A stretch of 64,000 nt of DNA from Aestuariimicrobium ganziense (GTDB taxonomy: Bacteria > Actinomycetota > Actinomycetes > Propionibacteriales > Propionibacteriaceae): NCBI RefSeq assembly GCF_015352975.1, contig NZ_JACYIZ010000002.1:310001-374000 (forward strand), written 5' to 3'. This document shows, one piece after another, positions 26,726 through 36,412 of this stretch. A program made the position numbers and the translations under genes. Under the pieces are notes generated by a model. It did no database searches and had not been told where the DNA came from. It saw nothing but the letters and a program-made list of their open reading frames with translations. The stretch's first letter is position 1; each line of letters opens with the position of its first letter.

Positions 26726-27573
26726 ACTCGGCTGGCGGCCAGCCGGCCCAACGCCTCGGCGCGCTCGACACGCAGGTCGACCAGCGGGTCGGGGTAGTCG
26801 CCGCGCGCCTGGGCGGGGAGCTTCCACGGCTGGTGGACGGCCGACCCCGGGATGCCGCGCAGTTCGGGGACCCAGCGGCGCACGTAGTCACCCTCGGGGT
26901 CGAAGCGCTCGCCCTGCAGCGTGGGGTTGAACACCCGGAAGTAGGGGGCCGCGTCGGTGCCGGTGCCGGCGACCCATTGCCAGCCGTGCTGGTTGGAGGC
27001 CAGGTCGGCGAGGGAGTGGTTGAGGTCGTCCGTCGCCGAAGCCGGGTGGTGGTGCAGCACGTCGGTATAGAACTCGCGCCACGCCAGCTCGATCCGGAAA
27101 CGATCCGCCCCCCGGCCGCCGTGCGCCTGGAGGTCGGCGAGCAACGTGCGGGGGTGGATCGCCCCGACCGACAGGTGGGGCGACAGGCGTGAGGTGCCGT
27201 CGAGGTCCGGTCGGTTGCGGTCGGCGTCGTAGGTGCCCAGCGGTCCAGCGAGGAACCGGTGCCACGCGTCGAGGGCAACCTCCTCCCCGGCGTCGGGGAG
27301 CGCCACGTCCCGTGCCGCGGCGGCGCGCTCGACCTCGGCCCAGGCGTCCGGGTCGCTGCGGTCGGCAGCCAGCCGCAGTCCGGCCGGCTCCTCGGCCGGT
27401 GGCCTCCAGCCGTGCTCGAACCACGCCGCGCTGAACGGGGTGAAGACCCGGTAGGGCGAGACATCCTTGCGGCGCACACGTCCGGGGGTGACTGCATACG
27501 GGCTGCCGGTGCGGACCAGCGACACCCCCGACGCCGCGAGGGCGGCCTCCACCCTCGCGTCGCGGGCAGCCAT
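26716..27573 (-). CDS. phr: DNA photolyase FAD domain lacking the N-terminal antenna domain
   Basis: 285 residues covering the helical FAD domain of a class I CPD photolyase: TFSRAW-like FTPFSAAWFEHGWRPP, TSRLSPHLSVGAIHPRTLLA, IELAWREFYTDVLHHHP and FRVFNPTLQGERFDPEGDYV. The first about 100 residues of the usual 430-470 (the alpha/beta antenna-cofactor domain) are missing; the frame opens at MAARDARVEAALAASGVSLV, three bases after the upstream stop. Catalysis could remain because FAD and DNA contacts lie in the preserved part. It is either a degraded gene or a minimal photolyase. Confidence 0.75.
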   Translation of the reverse strand: MAARDARVEAALAASGVSLVRTGSPYAVTPGRVRRKDVSPYRVFTPFSAAWFEHGWRPPAEEPAGLRLAADRSDPDAWAEVERAAAARDVALPDAGEEVALDAWHRFLAGPLGTYDADRNRPDLDGTSRLSPHLSVGAIHPRTLLADLQAHGGRGADRFRIELAWREFYTDVLHHHPASATDDLNHSLADLASNQHGWQWVAGTGTDAAPYFRVFNPTLQGERFDPEGDYVRRWVPELRGIPGSAVHQPWKLPAQARGDYPDPLVDLRVERAEALGRLAASRVQG

Positions 27574-27576
27574 CGG

Positions 27577-28968
27577 TCACCGGTTCAGGCGGGCTAGTTC
27601 AGCCGACAGCGCCGTCGCGAACCCGCACCAGGCGGCGTAGAGCCCCAGCCCCACCGCCTTGCCGGCCCCTGTCGTGGCGGCACGGCGGGCAAGATCGGCG
27701 GACGAGGCGGCCAGCGCTGCGGCACCCAGGGTCGCGGCGGGCAGGTTGCGCGATCGGAAGAAGATCCCGCTCCAGGCAGCATTGAGCGGAAGGTTCACCG
27801 CCAACGACCGGCGGAGGCCCGCGGCCTCTTCGACGTCGCCGGCCTCCTCGGCTTCGGTGATCGCGGCGGTGGTCGCCACCGCGATGATCGCGTAGAGACC
27901 GGTCCACACGATCGGGAACGCGCTGGCCGGAGGCTGCCACGTTGGCTTGCGCAGCGACCGGTACCAAGCGCTGTCCGGGTCGGTGAGCAGGGAACCGGCC
28001 ACAGCGGTCGCCGCGACTCCTGCTGACACGGTTGCCAGCGTCCTGCCCCAGCGGTGGGGGTCGATGTCCCGGGTTGCCAGGGCGATGGCGTCCTCGAACC
28101 CCTTCAGGCCCCCTTCGGGGTCACCGAGGAGGGTGGCGGCGTCGTCCTCGGACTTGACCGCATCGTTGATGAGACTGCCCACCAACGGCCGGGCGATACC
28201 GGCCGGGACGGGGGTGACGAGTCCGACCCACAGCGACGCCAGGCGGGGCGTCAACACCGGCACCGTCCCCACCAGGCGGGGTCCCAGCCCCGTCGCAGCG
28301 GCGTAGCGGCGCATCATCTCGAGGTAGGTCAACTGCTCGGGCATGCCGACGTCGATCGTCCGGTTCACGCCCGGATCCAGGTCGGCCGCGCGCACGAGGT
28401 AGTGGACGACGTCGCTCACCGCGATGGGCTGGATGCGGTTGCGCAGCCACTTGGGTCCGAACGAGACGGGAAGACGCTCGGTGAGGTGGCGCAGCATGTC
28501 GAAGGACGCCGACCCCTCACCGAGGACCACCCCCGCCTGCAGAACAGCCGTCGGGACACCGGACTCCAAGAGGATCTCCCCCACCTCGACGCGGGAGGCG
28601 AGGTGGTCGGACAGCCTGCCCTGGGGGTGTAATCCCGACAGATAAACGATGCGGCCCACCTCGGCGGCGAGGGCGCTGTCGGCGAACTGGCGGGCCAGCC
28701 GGCGGTCCCGGTCACGATAGTCACCCTTGCCGTCCATCGAGTGCAGCAGGTAGTACGCCACCCGGCAGCCCGCCAGTGCCTCAGCCAGCGCGTCCGGATC
28801 GGTCGCGTCGCCCTGCACGACGTCCACTCGGTCGCGCCACGCCTGCGCGAGTCCTCCGGGGTTGCGCGCCAGGACCCGGACGGTCCATCCCTGTTCCAGG
28901 AGGGCGGGCACGAGTTGGGATCCGACGTAGCCGGATGCCCCCGTGACGAGGGCGGTGCGATCAGACAT
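27577..28968 (-). CDS. SDR/NmrA-type reductase fused to a TspO/MBR membrane domain
   Basis: 463 residues. The N-terminal two thirds is an atypical short-chain dehydrogenase with TGASGYVGSQLVPALLEQGW and the cofactor strands VDVVQGDATD and IVYLSGLHPQG. The C-terminal about 150 residues form a TspO/MBR five-helix domain: WYRSLRKPTWQPPASAFPIV, WTGLYAIIAVA, LPLNAAWSGIF and YAAWCGFATALSAELARLN. TspO proteins bind tetrapyrroles and affect carotenoid or porphyrin responses to light and oxygen. The fusion sits in a carotenoid neighbourhood between a CPBP protease and the photolyase. Confidence 0.85.
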   Translation of the reverse strand: MSDRTALVTGASGYVGSQLVPALLEQGWTVRVLARNPGGLAQAWRDRVDVVQGDATDPDALAEALAGCRVAYYLLHSMDGKGDYRDRDRRLARQFADSALAAEVGRIVYLSGLHPQGRLSDHLASRVEVGEILLESGVPTAVLQAGVVLGEGSASFDMLRHLTERLPVSFGPKWLRNRIQPIAVSDVVHYLVRAADLDPGVNRTIDVGMPEQLTYLEMMRRYAAATGLGPRLVGTVPVLTPRLASLWVGLVTPVPAGIARPLVGSLINDAVKSEDDAATLLGDPEGGLKGFEDAIALATRDIDPHRWGRTLATVSAGVAATAVAGSLLTDPDSAWYRSLRKPTWQPPASAFPIVWTGLYAIIAVATTAAITEAEEAGDVEEAAGLRRSLAVNLPLNAAWSGIFFRSRNLPAATLGAAALAASSADLARRAATTGAGKAVGLGLYAAWCGFATALSAELARLNR

Positions 28969-28969
28969 A

Positions 28970-29689
28970 TCAGCCTCCCAGGGCGAAGACGGGTGGAAGT
29001 AGGAAGAGCATCCCCATCGACCAGGTCAGGTGCGAGGCGATGGGGCCCAGCACGCCACCGGTCACGCGCCGCTGGGCTGCGGTCAGCAACCCGAGGCAGA
29101 TGGCGGCGAAGGTGAGCAGCAGCACCCCCGAGAACAAGGTGGACGCCGCGTAGAGGGCGGTGCTGCCCAAGGCGTTCATGCGCGGGGGCAACGCGGCGTA
29201 GGCGGCACCGCGGAAGAACAGTTCCTCGGCGATCCCGTTGACCGCCGTGACCAGGGCCACGACCCACAGTGCGCCGTAGCGGGCGTGGCCCAGCAACCCC
29301 TCGACGGGTCCCCGCAGGATCGGCACCTGCGCGACGACCAGAGCCCCGACCAGGAAGACGGCCAGCAGCAGGAGCCCCAGCAGGAACCCTTGCAGCAGAC
29401 CGAGGCTCGTGTCCCCGCTGCGGGTCCGCGCCGCGCCGAGATGGAGGGGGCCGGACACGATCGCACCGGCGATCCACAACAGGGCGACGCCGAGCGAGGC
29501 CAGGTAGAACAGCGGGTCGCCGGGCCGGACGGCCAGGGCCAGCCCGAGGCCGACCGCGCCCAAGACGACGGTGACGCCCACCACGACCCGACGACGGCGC
29601 CGAGCTGACACACTCTCGGTGCGGGTGCGCTCGACCGGGGTGACCAACGACGCCGCCAGGAAGGCGCGGAACTCCGCGATCGCCGCCAT
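28970..29689 (-). CDS. CPBP-family intramembrane metalloprotease
   Basis: 239 residues with about seven hydrophobic segments. The CPBP (Abi/CAAX protease) motif GIAEELFFRGAAYAAL is near residue 150, with the later SHLTWSMGMLF histidine box. The stop is one base before the start of the SDR-TspO gene, so they are cotranscribed. Family members process prenylated or bacteriocin-like substrates; the target here is unknown. It is divergent from the lycopene cyclase. Confidence 0.87.
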   Translation of the reverse strand: MAAIAEFRAFLAASLVTPVERTRTESVSARRRRRVVVGVTVVLGAVGLGLALAVRPGDPLFYLASLGVALLWIAGAIVSGPLHLGAARTRSGDTSLGLLQGFLLGLLLLAVFLVGALVVAQVPILRGPVEGLLGHARYGALWVVALVTAVNGIAEELFFRGAAYAALPPRMNALGSTALYAASTLFSGVLLLTFAAICLGLLTAAQRRVTGGVLGPIASHLTWSMGMLFLLPPVFALGG

Positions 29690-29806
29690 CTCAGCAGCCC
29701 TGCCGCGGTGTCTGGGTGCGGGGCGCCATGGTCATGTCCCCACACTAGGCGTGATCGGCATCGCGACCCAACCACCTTGGACATGACGCGGGGCTAGGGT
29801 GACCGG

Positions 29807-30919
29807 GTGTTCGATGTCGCGATCGTGGGCCTGGGCCCGGCAGGCAGGGCCCTCGCGTCGGCCTGCGCCAGCGCGGGCCTGCAGGTGCTCGCGGTGGATC
29901 CCCACCCCGATGCCGTGTGGGCTCCCACGTTCGGAATGTGGGCGGACGAGTTGGGCGACCTCCCCACGACCGTGGTGAGAGCGCGCGTGGATCACCCCGA
30001 GATCCGGGGGCGAGCGGCACACGACCTGACGCGCACGTACGTGATCCTGGACAACCCAGCCCTCCAGGCGGCCCTCCCCCTGACCGGCGTCGAGATCGAG
30101 CGATCGAGGCTGGACGACGACGAAGTGAAGGCCCTGTCGGGGCGCGCACGCGTCGTCGTTGACGCGCGGGGTGCCCGGCCGGACGGCAGGGTTCGGGACG
30201 ACCTCAGCCCCCACCAGACGGCATACGGCGTCGTCCTCCCGAGCGCTCTGGCCGCCCCCGCCCTGGGCCACGCCGAGGGGTTCCTGATGGACTTCACCCC
30301 GGACTGGGCGGCCGACCCCGATCGCCCCGAGGATCCTGCGTCGTTCCTGTACGCGCTGCCGTTGGGCGACGGTCAGGTGCTGCTGGAGGAGACCTGTCTC
30401 GCCGCTGCCCCGGGCGTCCCGATCGACACGCTGAAGGTTCGGCTGGGGCGACGGCTCGAGCGTCGCGGCGTCGACCCCGCAGCGATCGCCACCCCGTTGG
30501 GCCGCGAGGTCGTGCGCATCCCCATGCTGGGCCGCGGCGCCCCTCCCCCGCCGGGGGTGGTCGCGATCGGCACGGCGGGGCGCGGAGGCCATCCGGTCAG
30601 CGGGTACTCGGTCGCGCACGCGCTGGCCAGCGCCCCACGCCTGGCCTCCGCCATCGCTGCCGGTCGCACTCCTGTTCCGGATCCCACGCGCGCCGGCGAC
30701 CACGTGCGGTCCCTCGCGTTGCGGGCGCTGCTCCGTCTGGATTCCGACACCACCATCGAGCTCTTCGACGCCTTCGGACGGCTACGTCCCGGCCAGCAAC
30801 GTGCGTTTCTGTCCCGCCAGAGCAGCGCACTCAGCGTCCTGGGGGCCATGTGGGGCATCTTCCGGCGCATGCCCGGGAAGGCCCAACGTCGGTTGGTGGC
30901 GGCGACGTTCGGGCGGTGA
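29807..30919 (+). CDS. crtY: Lycopene beta-cyclase (CrtY/CrtL type)
   Basis: 370 residues. The Rossmann FAD/NAD motif VAIVGLGPAGRALASACASA is at the N-terminus, with FGMWADELGDL, LDNPALQAAL and TCLAAAPGVPIDTLKVRLGR further on, and GTAGRGGHPVSGYSVAHAL near residue 260. It converts the linear ends of lycopene to beta-ionone rings, giving beta-carotene, the substrate for CrtU. GTG 29807 is preceded by CTAGGGTGACC. It is not in the main crt operon but starts divergently from the CPBP-TspO-photolyase operon. Confidence 0.88.
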   Translation: MFDVAIVGLGPAGRALASACASAGLQVLAVDPHPDAVWAPTFGMWADELGDLPTTVVRARVDHPEIRGRAAHDLTRTYVILDNPALQAALPLTGVEIERSRLDDDEVKALSGRARVVVDARGARPDGRVRDDLSPHQTAYGVVLPSALAAPALGHAEGFLMDFTPDWAADPDRPEDPASFLYALPLGDGQVLLEETCLAAAPGVPIDTLKVRLGRRLERRGVDPAAIATPLGREVVRIPMLGRGAPPPPGVVAIGTAGRGGHPVSGYSVAHALASAPRLASAIAAGRTPVPDPTRAGDHVRSLALRALLRLDSDTTIELFDAFGRLRPGQQRAFLSRQSSALSVLGAMWGIFRRMPGKAQRRLVAATFGR

Positions 30920-30956
30920 ATCGTCGCGCTCCACCCGCTCGCACCCGTGCCGGGCT

Positions 30957-32153
30957 TCACCGCACCTGGAGTTCGAAGTCGCGCAGTGTGTACCCCTCGA
31001 TCAGGTCATCCCAATCGATCGAAGGTTCCCTCACGATCCGGACCTCGCGCGCCAAGAGACGCACGAGCAGGGCATCGGCCTCCAGCAACGCGAGCGGTTG
31101 GCCAGGACACTTGTGGGCCCCGTCGCCGAACGTCATCCCGGCCGGGTCGACGCCGCGGGCCCTCAGTCGATCCGGACACACGTTCAACGGCTGGTCGCCG
31201 ACCGCGTCGAGGTCGGTGTTGGTGCTGCGGACGTGGACGTCGACGAGGTCCCCGGGCTCCAGCGCCACCTGGGTGTCCCGGTCGCGGATGGTGAAACCCT
31301 CGTGGACACGGCGGTACAGGTGGCCGACGACGGGCTCCAGCCGGATGACCTCGTTCAGGATCGCAAGCCTTTCCTCCTGCTCGCCCTCGAGGAACCGGCC
31401 CCGAAGGGAGTCATTGGTCAGGAGGTGCCAAGCAGCCATGCAGATGAACTCGCGCGTGGTGACCATGCCTGCGGTCCCGTAAGTCACGGACTCGACAAGG
31501 ATGTCGGTGTCGGTGTAACCCTCAGCGATGAGGTGGCTGATGACGTCGTTGGCAGGCTCGCGGCGGCGGGCCCGGACGGCGGGCCGGACGTCGGCGACGT
31601 AGAAGCGGACCAGCGGCACGAGACCGTTGACCGCCGCCTGCATCCACTGCAGGCGGGTACGCCCCAGGCCCGGTTGGTCGAGGTCGAAGGGTGGCTGGTT
31701 GAAGAACGTCACGAGGCGACGCGCCATCGAGCGCACGTCGGAGCCGGTCAGCCCGACGACCTGGGCAGTGACCTCCACGGAGTAGAACAGGGCGAGGTCG
31801 TCGAGTCGGCACCGAGGTGAGGACACGGCCTCTGCGACGATCCGCTCGGCGCACGACTCCATCAGGCCGGTGTACCGCTCGCGCACCACGGAGGGGGCGA
31901 AGAAGCGGGCCACCTTCGTGCGCTGCTGGTCGTGGAGCGGACCGTCCGACATCAGGATGGGATGGTGCTTCAGGACGCCCTGCGGGATGGACTCGGCGGT
32001 GAACCCAGCTTGGGTCGTGTGCTGACGCGCCCGCAGCACCTGTCTGGCGGCCTCGAGCGATCGGACGCGAACGGTACGGCCCCGGCGCTCGATCCGGGGC
32101 CCGGCGTTCTCTCCGGGGCGGTGCGCCTTGCGGTGGCCAGGGTCCGGCTCCAT
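30957..32153 (-). CDS. Cytochrome P450 within the carotenoid cluster
   Basis: 398 residues. The heme loop FGDGAHKCPGQPLALLEADA is near residue 340, the ExxR pair is EVIRLEPVVGHLYRRV, and the I-helix is SVTYGTAGMVTTREFICMAA. ATG 32153 has GGAGGAGTGTG in front. Isorenieratene hydroxylation in Brevibacterium linens has been attributed to a P450, so this enzyme plausibly hydroxylates the aryl rings to a phenolic carotenoid. That role is inferred from location. It is convergent with crtY and divergent from the idi-crtE operon. Confidence 0.9.
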   Translation of the reverse strand: MEPDPGHRKAHRPGENAGPRIERRGRTVRVRSLEAARQVLRARQHTTQAGFTAESIPQGVLKHHPILMSDGPLHDQQRTKVARFFAPSVVRERYTGLMESCAERIVAEAVSSPRCRLDDLALFYSVEVTAQVVGLTGSDVRSMARRLVTFFNQPPFDLDQPGLGRTRLQWMQAAVNGLVPLVRFYVADVRPAVRARRREPANDVISHLIAEGYTDTDILVESVTYGTAGMVTTREFICMAAWHLLTNDSLRGRFLEGEQEERLAILNEVIRLEPVVGHLYRRVHEGFTIRDRDTQVALEPGDLVDVHVRSTNTDLDAVGDQPLNVCPDRLRARGVDPAGMTFGDGAHKCPGQPLALLEADALLVRLLAREVRIVREPSIDWDDLIEGYTLRDFELQVR

Positions 32154-32370
32154 CACACTCCTCCGTGGGTGTCCCCGCCACTCTAGGTGATCTGCCCCCA
32201 GACCCAGCCGCACCCGAGCGGCGTCGGCGATCCTTCTTTGGAGGGGTTATTTCCTTCATTGTCTGAACTAGAGTGGCGACGAGGGCGAAGTGGACAGGCT
32301 GCTTTCTGCAACGATCTGGTGTTCCCCCGGACAGCGACCGCGCACGATTGGACGAACCTTGGAACTTCAG

Positions 32371-34023
32371 ATGCCCGTCCAGCAGGACTCTGCGCCGCGC
32401 GAACCCGACGTCGCCGTCGCCGACGAAGTCGTGCTTCTCGACGAGCAGGGCCAGCCCGTCGGCGCCGCCGACCGGCGTAGTGTCCACACTCGCCAGACCC
32501 CGCTCCACCTCGCCTTCTCCACGTACCTGTTCGATTCCGAGGGCCGGGTGCTGATCACGCGGCGTGCCCTCCACAAGGCCACCTGGCCGGGCGTGTGGAC
32601 CAACAGCTGCTGCGGGCACCCGCTTCCGGGCGAGGACATCGAGGCAGCGGCCCGGCGGCGCGTGAGGGAGGAACTGGGCCTGGAGGTCACCGAGCTGCTC
32701 CCGGCGGTGCCCGACTTCCGCTATCGGGCAGTGGACGCCAGCGGAATCGTGGAGAACGAGTTCTGCCCCGTCTTCATCGGCCACGTCTCCTCCTCCCGCG
32801 TCGCCCCCGACTCGGACGAGGTCGCTGAGCACGCTTGGGTGAGGTGGGAGGACCTGGTGGCCGCGATCACCGCCACCCCCGCTGTGTACAGCCCGTGGAG
32901 CGTCCTCCAGGTGCCCCGCGTCGCGCTTGCGCTCGAGGGCGCCTCGTGCACCCCGGCCCCTTCGCTCACGGATTTCGTCGACCGCGTGGACGGGCTGCTG
33001 ACCACCACCTTGCGCGACCTGGCCGGCACCTGGGAGCGGACCAACCGTGCCGAGGGCGTCGAGGTGCTCCCTGACGACCTGCCGGCCTGGCTCGAACGCC
33101 TGCTCGTGGGGCGCGGCAAGCGCCTGCGCGCCACCATGCTCCACTGGGCCTTCGTGGCGGCCGGCGGTGACATCGCCGGCCCCGACTATCCGGGGCTGAT
33201 CCGGATCGCCGCGGCCCTGGAGACCCTGCACCTGTTCGCCATGGTGCACGACGACATCATGGATGAGTCGGGGTCACGTCGCGGGATGCCGGCCGCACAC
33301 GTCGAGGCCGCCGAATGGCACCGGCAGGCGGGGGCCGCCGGTGAGCCCAACGCCTTCGGGATCAACCTCGCCATGCTCTTGGGCGACTTGGCGCACACGC
33401 TGGCCGACAGCCTCGTCCAGCCGCTCCCCCTCCGACTGCGCCGCCTGTGGTTCGAGCTCTGCGTCGAGCTGATGGTCGGGCAACGCGCCGATCTCACTGG
33501 CGCCGCGGCAGGTCGACGTGACCTTGCCCACGCCGAGCACATCGCCCGGCTCAAGTCAGGCATGTACACCATCGAGCGCCCCCTGCAGCTTGGCGCGCTC
33601 GCTGCGAACGCCGCGGAGGGCACGTGCGCCGCACTGCAGCAATGGGGAGAGCACATCGGCCGCGCCTTCGCCCTGCGTGACGACCAGCTGGGGATCTGGG
33701 GCGACCCGGCGCTCACCGGGAAGCCGGCTGGCGACGATCTGGCCGAGGGCAAGGCCACGGTGATCCTCGCACTGGCCTTCGAGCGCCTGGAAGGTCCCGC
33801 CCGCGAGGCACTCACCCGCCTCGGGACCGTGGATCTTCGCCCGGGCGACGTCGCCGTGGTGAGTGATGCCCTGGTATCCACTTGCGTCCGCGACGACATC
33901 GAAACCATGATTGAGGACGCCGTGGCACACGCCGACGCCTGCCTCGCCCACGGCCAGCTCACCGAAGCCGGCATCGAGGGGCTGCGATCCGCGGCCCGCG
34001 CCATCGCCTGGAGGGACGCATGA
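32371..34023 (+). CDS. IPP isomerase fused to geranylgeranyl diphosphate synthase
   Basis: 550 residues that join two consecutive pathway enzymes. Residues about 1-200 are a type I (Nudix) IPP isomerase: TPLHLAFSTYLFDSEGRVLI, TWPGVWTNSCCGHPLPGED and VRWEDLVAAI with CGHP as the catalytic cysteine. Residues about 210-550 are a trans-prenyl synthase with FARM HDDIMDESGSRRG, GQRADLTGA, and SARM RDDQLGIWGDPALTGKPAG. The pair makes DMAPP and then GGPP, the phytoene precursor. The ATG used is the first one with Idi-like sequence; an earlier ATG (32290) is possible. The stop overlaps crtI by 4 bases. Confidence 0.9.
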   Translation: MPVQQDSAPREPDVAVADEVVLLDEQGQPVGAADRRSVHTRQTPLHLAFSTYLFDSEGRVLITRRALHKATWPGVWTNSCCGHPLPGEDIEAAARRRVREELGLEVTELLPAVPDFRYRAVDASGIVENEFCPVFIGHVSSSRVAPDSDEVAEHAWVRWEDLVAAITATPAVYSPWSVLQVPRVALALEGASCTPAPSLTDFVDRVDGLLTTTLRDLAGTWERTNRAEGVEVLPDDLPAWLERLLVGRGKRLRATMLHWAFVAAGGDIAGPDYPGLIRIAAALETLHLFAMVHDDIMDESGSRRGMPAAHVEAAEWHRQAGAAGEPNAFGINLAMLLGDLAHTLADSLVQPLPLRLRRLWFELCVELMVGQRADLTGAAAGRRDLAHAEHIARLKSGMYTIERPLQLGALAANAAEGTCAALQQWGEHIGRAFALRDDQLGIWGDPALTGKPAGDDLAEGKATVILALAFERLEGPAREALTRLGTVDLRPGDVAVVSDALVSTCVRDDIETMIEDAVAHADACLAHGQLTEAGIEGLRSAARAIAWRDA

Positions 34024-35486
34024 ACGTAATCGTCATCGGAGGCGGCCTGTCCGGCCTGTCCGCTGCGCTGCACCTGCGGGGGCAGGGTCACCACGTCACG
34101 GTGCTCGAGCGTGCTGCTGTGCCCGGGGGGCGGAGCGGCCGCATCGAGCGCGACGGGTTCACCTTCGACTCCGGCCCGACCGTGTTCACCATGGTGGACC
34201 TGCTCGACCAGGCCTTCCGCGCGGTGGGTCGCCGCGCGGACGACTACCTGACGATGCAGCTGCTCGACCCGGCCTATCGTGCGTGCTTCGACGACGGCTC
34301 CACCCTCCACGTGCGCCACGGAGTGGAGGCGATGCGCGCCGAGATCGCCCGCGAGTGCGGGTCGGTCGACGCCGCCGCCTACGAGGAGTTCGTCGTCTGG
34401 CTGCGCAAGCTGTACCTGGCTGAACTGCCCCACTTCATCGACGTGAACTTCGACCGTCCGACCGACCTGCTGCGCAACCCGGTCGCGGCCGCCCGTCTGG
34501 TCGCGCTGGGCGGCTTCGAGCGCCTCGGTCCCGCCATCGAGCGCCGCTTCTCCGACCCGCGCCTCCACCGCATCTTCAGCTTCCAGGCGATGTACGCCGG
34601 CCTCGCGCCCGCCCAGGCGCTGGCGCTGTACGCCGTCATCACCTACATGGACTCGGTCGAGGGCGTCTGGTTCCCCGAAGGAGGCATGCGCGCGGTCCCC
34701 GATGCGATGGCGCAGGCCGCCATGGACGCCGGGGTCGAGTTCCACTACGGGGCCACCGTTAACCGCATCACCTGCGCGCAGGGGCGAGCCACCGGCGTGC
34801 GGCTGGCCGGTGGAGAACGCCTGAACGCGGATGCCGTGGTCTGCACGCTGGACCTCCCGGTCGCCTACGAAGAGCTCCTCCCCGAGGTCCCCACACCCCG
34901 CGTCGCCGCGCGGGGGCGCTACTCCCCCTCGTGCGTGGTGTGGCACCTGGGCGTCAAGGGCGCCCCACCGCCGGAGGCCGCCCACCACAACATCCACTTC
35001 GGGCAGCAGTGGCACGACGCCTTCGACGACCTGCTCCGGCGCGGGCGTCCCATGGCCGACCCCTCCCGCTTCGTGGCCGTCCCGTCCCTGCACGACCGCG
35101 ACGCGGCACCCGAGGGCTGCACCAGCCTCTACGTCCTGGAACCCACCCCCAACCTGGAGGTGGGCCGGCTCGACTGGCCCAGCGAAGGCCCCCGCCTGCG
35201 CGAACGCATGCTCACCGACCTGCAGCGCTGGGGCTACCCCACCGACATCGTGACCGAGGAGTTGGTCACTCCCCAGGACTGGCTGGCGCAGGGCATGGCA
35301 GCGGGAACCCCGTTCGCGCTCGCCCACACGTTCCGCCAGACCGGCCCCTTCCGCGCCAAGAACGTCGACAAGCGCGTGAAGGGCCTGGTCTTCGCCGGGT
35401 CGAGCACCACCCCCGGTGTGGGTATCCCCATGGTGCTCATCTCCGGGAAGCTCGCCGCCCGACGCGTTGCGGAGATGACCTGGTGA
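34020..35486 (+). CDS. crtI: Phytoene desaturase
   Basis: 488 residues. The FAD motif VIVIGGGLSGLSAALHLRGQ is at the N-terminus, followed by AVPGGRSGRIERDGFTFDSG. The C-terminal CrtI signature is GLVFAGSSTTPGVGIPMVLI. It desaturates phytoene four times to lycopene at the membrane surface. The ATG overlaps the idi-crtE stop by 4 bases (ATGA), and the stop overlaps crtB. Length is standard. Confidence 0.95.
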   Translation: MNVIVIGGGLSGLSAALHLRGQGHHVTVLERAAVPGGRSGRIERDGFTFDSGPTVFTMVDLLDQAFRAVGRRADDYLTMQLLDPAYRACFDDGSTLHVRHGVEAMRAEIARECGSVDAAAYEEFVVWLRKLYLAELPHFIDVNFDRPTDLLRNPVAAARLVALGGFERLGPAIERRFSDPRLHRIFSFQAMYAGLAPAQALALYAVITYMDSVEGVWFPEGGMRAVPDAMAQAAMDAGVEFHYGATVNRITCAQGRATGVRLAGGERLNADAVVCTLDLPVAYEELLPEVPTPRVAARGRYSPSCVVWHLGVKGAPPPEAAHHNIHFGQQWHDAFDDLLRRGRPMADPSRFVAVPSLHDRDAAPEGCTSLYVLEPTPNLEVGRLDWPSEGPRLRERMLTDLQRWGYPTDIVTEELVTPQDWLAQGMAAGTPFALAHTFRQTGPFRAKNVDKRVKGLVFAGSSTTPGVGIPMVLISGKLAARRVAEMTW

Positions 35487-36412
35487 GCACCCTGCTGGAG
35501 GACGGGTACCGCACCGCCGCACGCCTCACCCGCGAGCACGGCACCACGTACTACTGGGGCGCCCTGCTCCTGCCCCCACCCCAGCGCCGGGACGTGCACG
35601 CGGTCTACGCGCTGTGCCGGCTGGCCGACGACATCGTCGACGAGCCGGACAAGACGCCCCACCCATCGGTGCCGGCCCACGGCACCCCGACGGAGCGTCT
35701 CGACGCGTTCCGCGCCTGGTTCTTCGCGGCATTGGCCCGCGGCACCTCAGACGAACCGGTGATGGCCTCGGTGATCGACAGCTTGCGGCGACGCGGCACC
35801 GACCCCGAGTGCTTCGAGCGGTTCTTCGACGCCATGGCGCTCGACCTGACCCACTCCACCTGGCCCACGTGGCCCGCGCTCCGCGACGGCTACATGGAGG
35901 GCTCGGCGGCCGTCATCGGAGAGATGATGCTGTCCGTCCTGGAACCCACCAGCGACGCTGCCCGCGACCACGCACGCTCTCTGGGATTGGCCTTTCAACT
36001 CACCAATTTCCTGCGTGACGTCGACGAGGACCTCAGCCGTGGCCGCGTCTACCTGCCCCAGGACGAGCTCACCAGGCACGGCGCCGACCCCCACCTGCGC
36101 CAGGTGACGCCGCAGTGGCGCACGTTCATGGCCGAGCAGGTGGACCGCAACCGCACGCTGTACGCCCACGCAGCCGATGGCCTACCCTATCTGCCCGAAG
36201 CCTCGCGCCGCTGCGTTGGCACCGCCCTTACCCTGTACCAACGGATCCTCGACCGGATCGAAGCAGCCGACTACGACGTCTTCAACGGACGCATCCGGGT
36301 ACCCGCCCACGAGAAGCTGGCCCTGTTCGGTCGCCAAGCCGCAGTCGGCGCGCTACGCCCCTCGCGTTGGGCGGGCGTCCGAGGCCGCGTGGACCGCCAC
36401 CAGCAACCATGA
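35483..36412 (+). CDS. crtB: Phytoene synthase
   Basis: 309 residues. The two Asp-rich motifs of squalene/phytoene synthases are YALCRLADDIVDEPDK and LTNFLRDVDEDLSRGRVYLP. It condenses two GGPP to phytoene. The GTG start overlaps the crtI stop by 4 bases (GTGA), and its own stop overlaps the methyltransferase start by 4 bases. This coupling fits the usual crtE-crtI-crtB order of isorenieratene operons. Confidence 0.95.
   Translation: MSTLLEDGYRTAARLTREHGTTYYWGALLLPPPQRRDVHAVYALCRLADDIVDEPDKTPHPSVPAHGTPTERLDAFRAWFFAALARGTSDEPVMASVIDSLRRRGTDPECFERFFDAMALDLTHSTWPTWPALRDGYMEGSAAVIGEMMLSVLEPTSDAARDHARSLGLAFQLTNFLRDVDEDLSRGRVYLPQDELTRHGADPHLRQVTPQWRTFMAEQVDRNRTLYAHAADGLPYLPEASRRCVGTALTLYQRILDRIEAADYDVFNGRIRVPAHEKLALFGRQAAVGALRPSRWAGVRGRVDRHQQP

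Noticed and set aside
33186..35522. Long minus-strand frame opposite idi-crtE and crtI
   Set aside because: No recognisable protein features, and it lies opposite two unmistakable enzymes.
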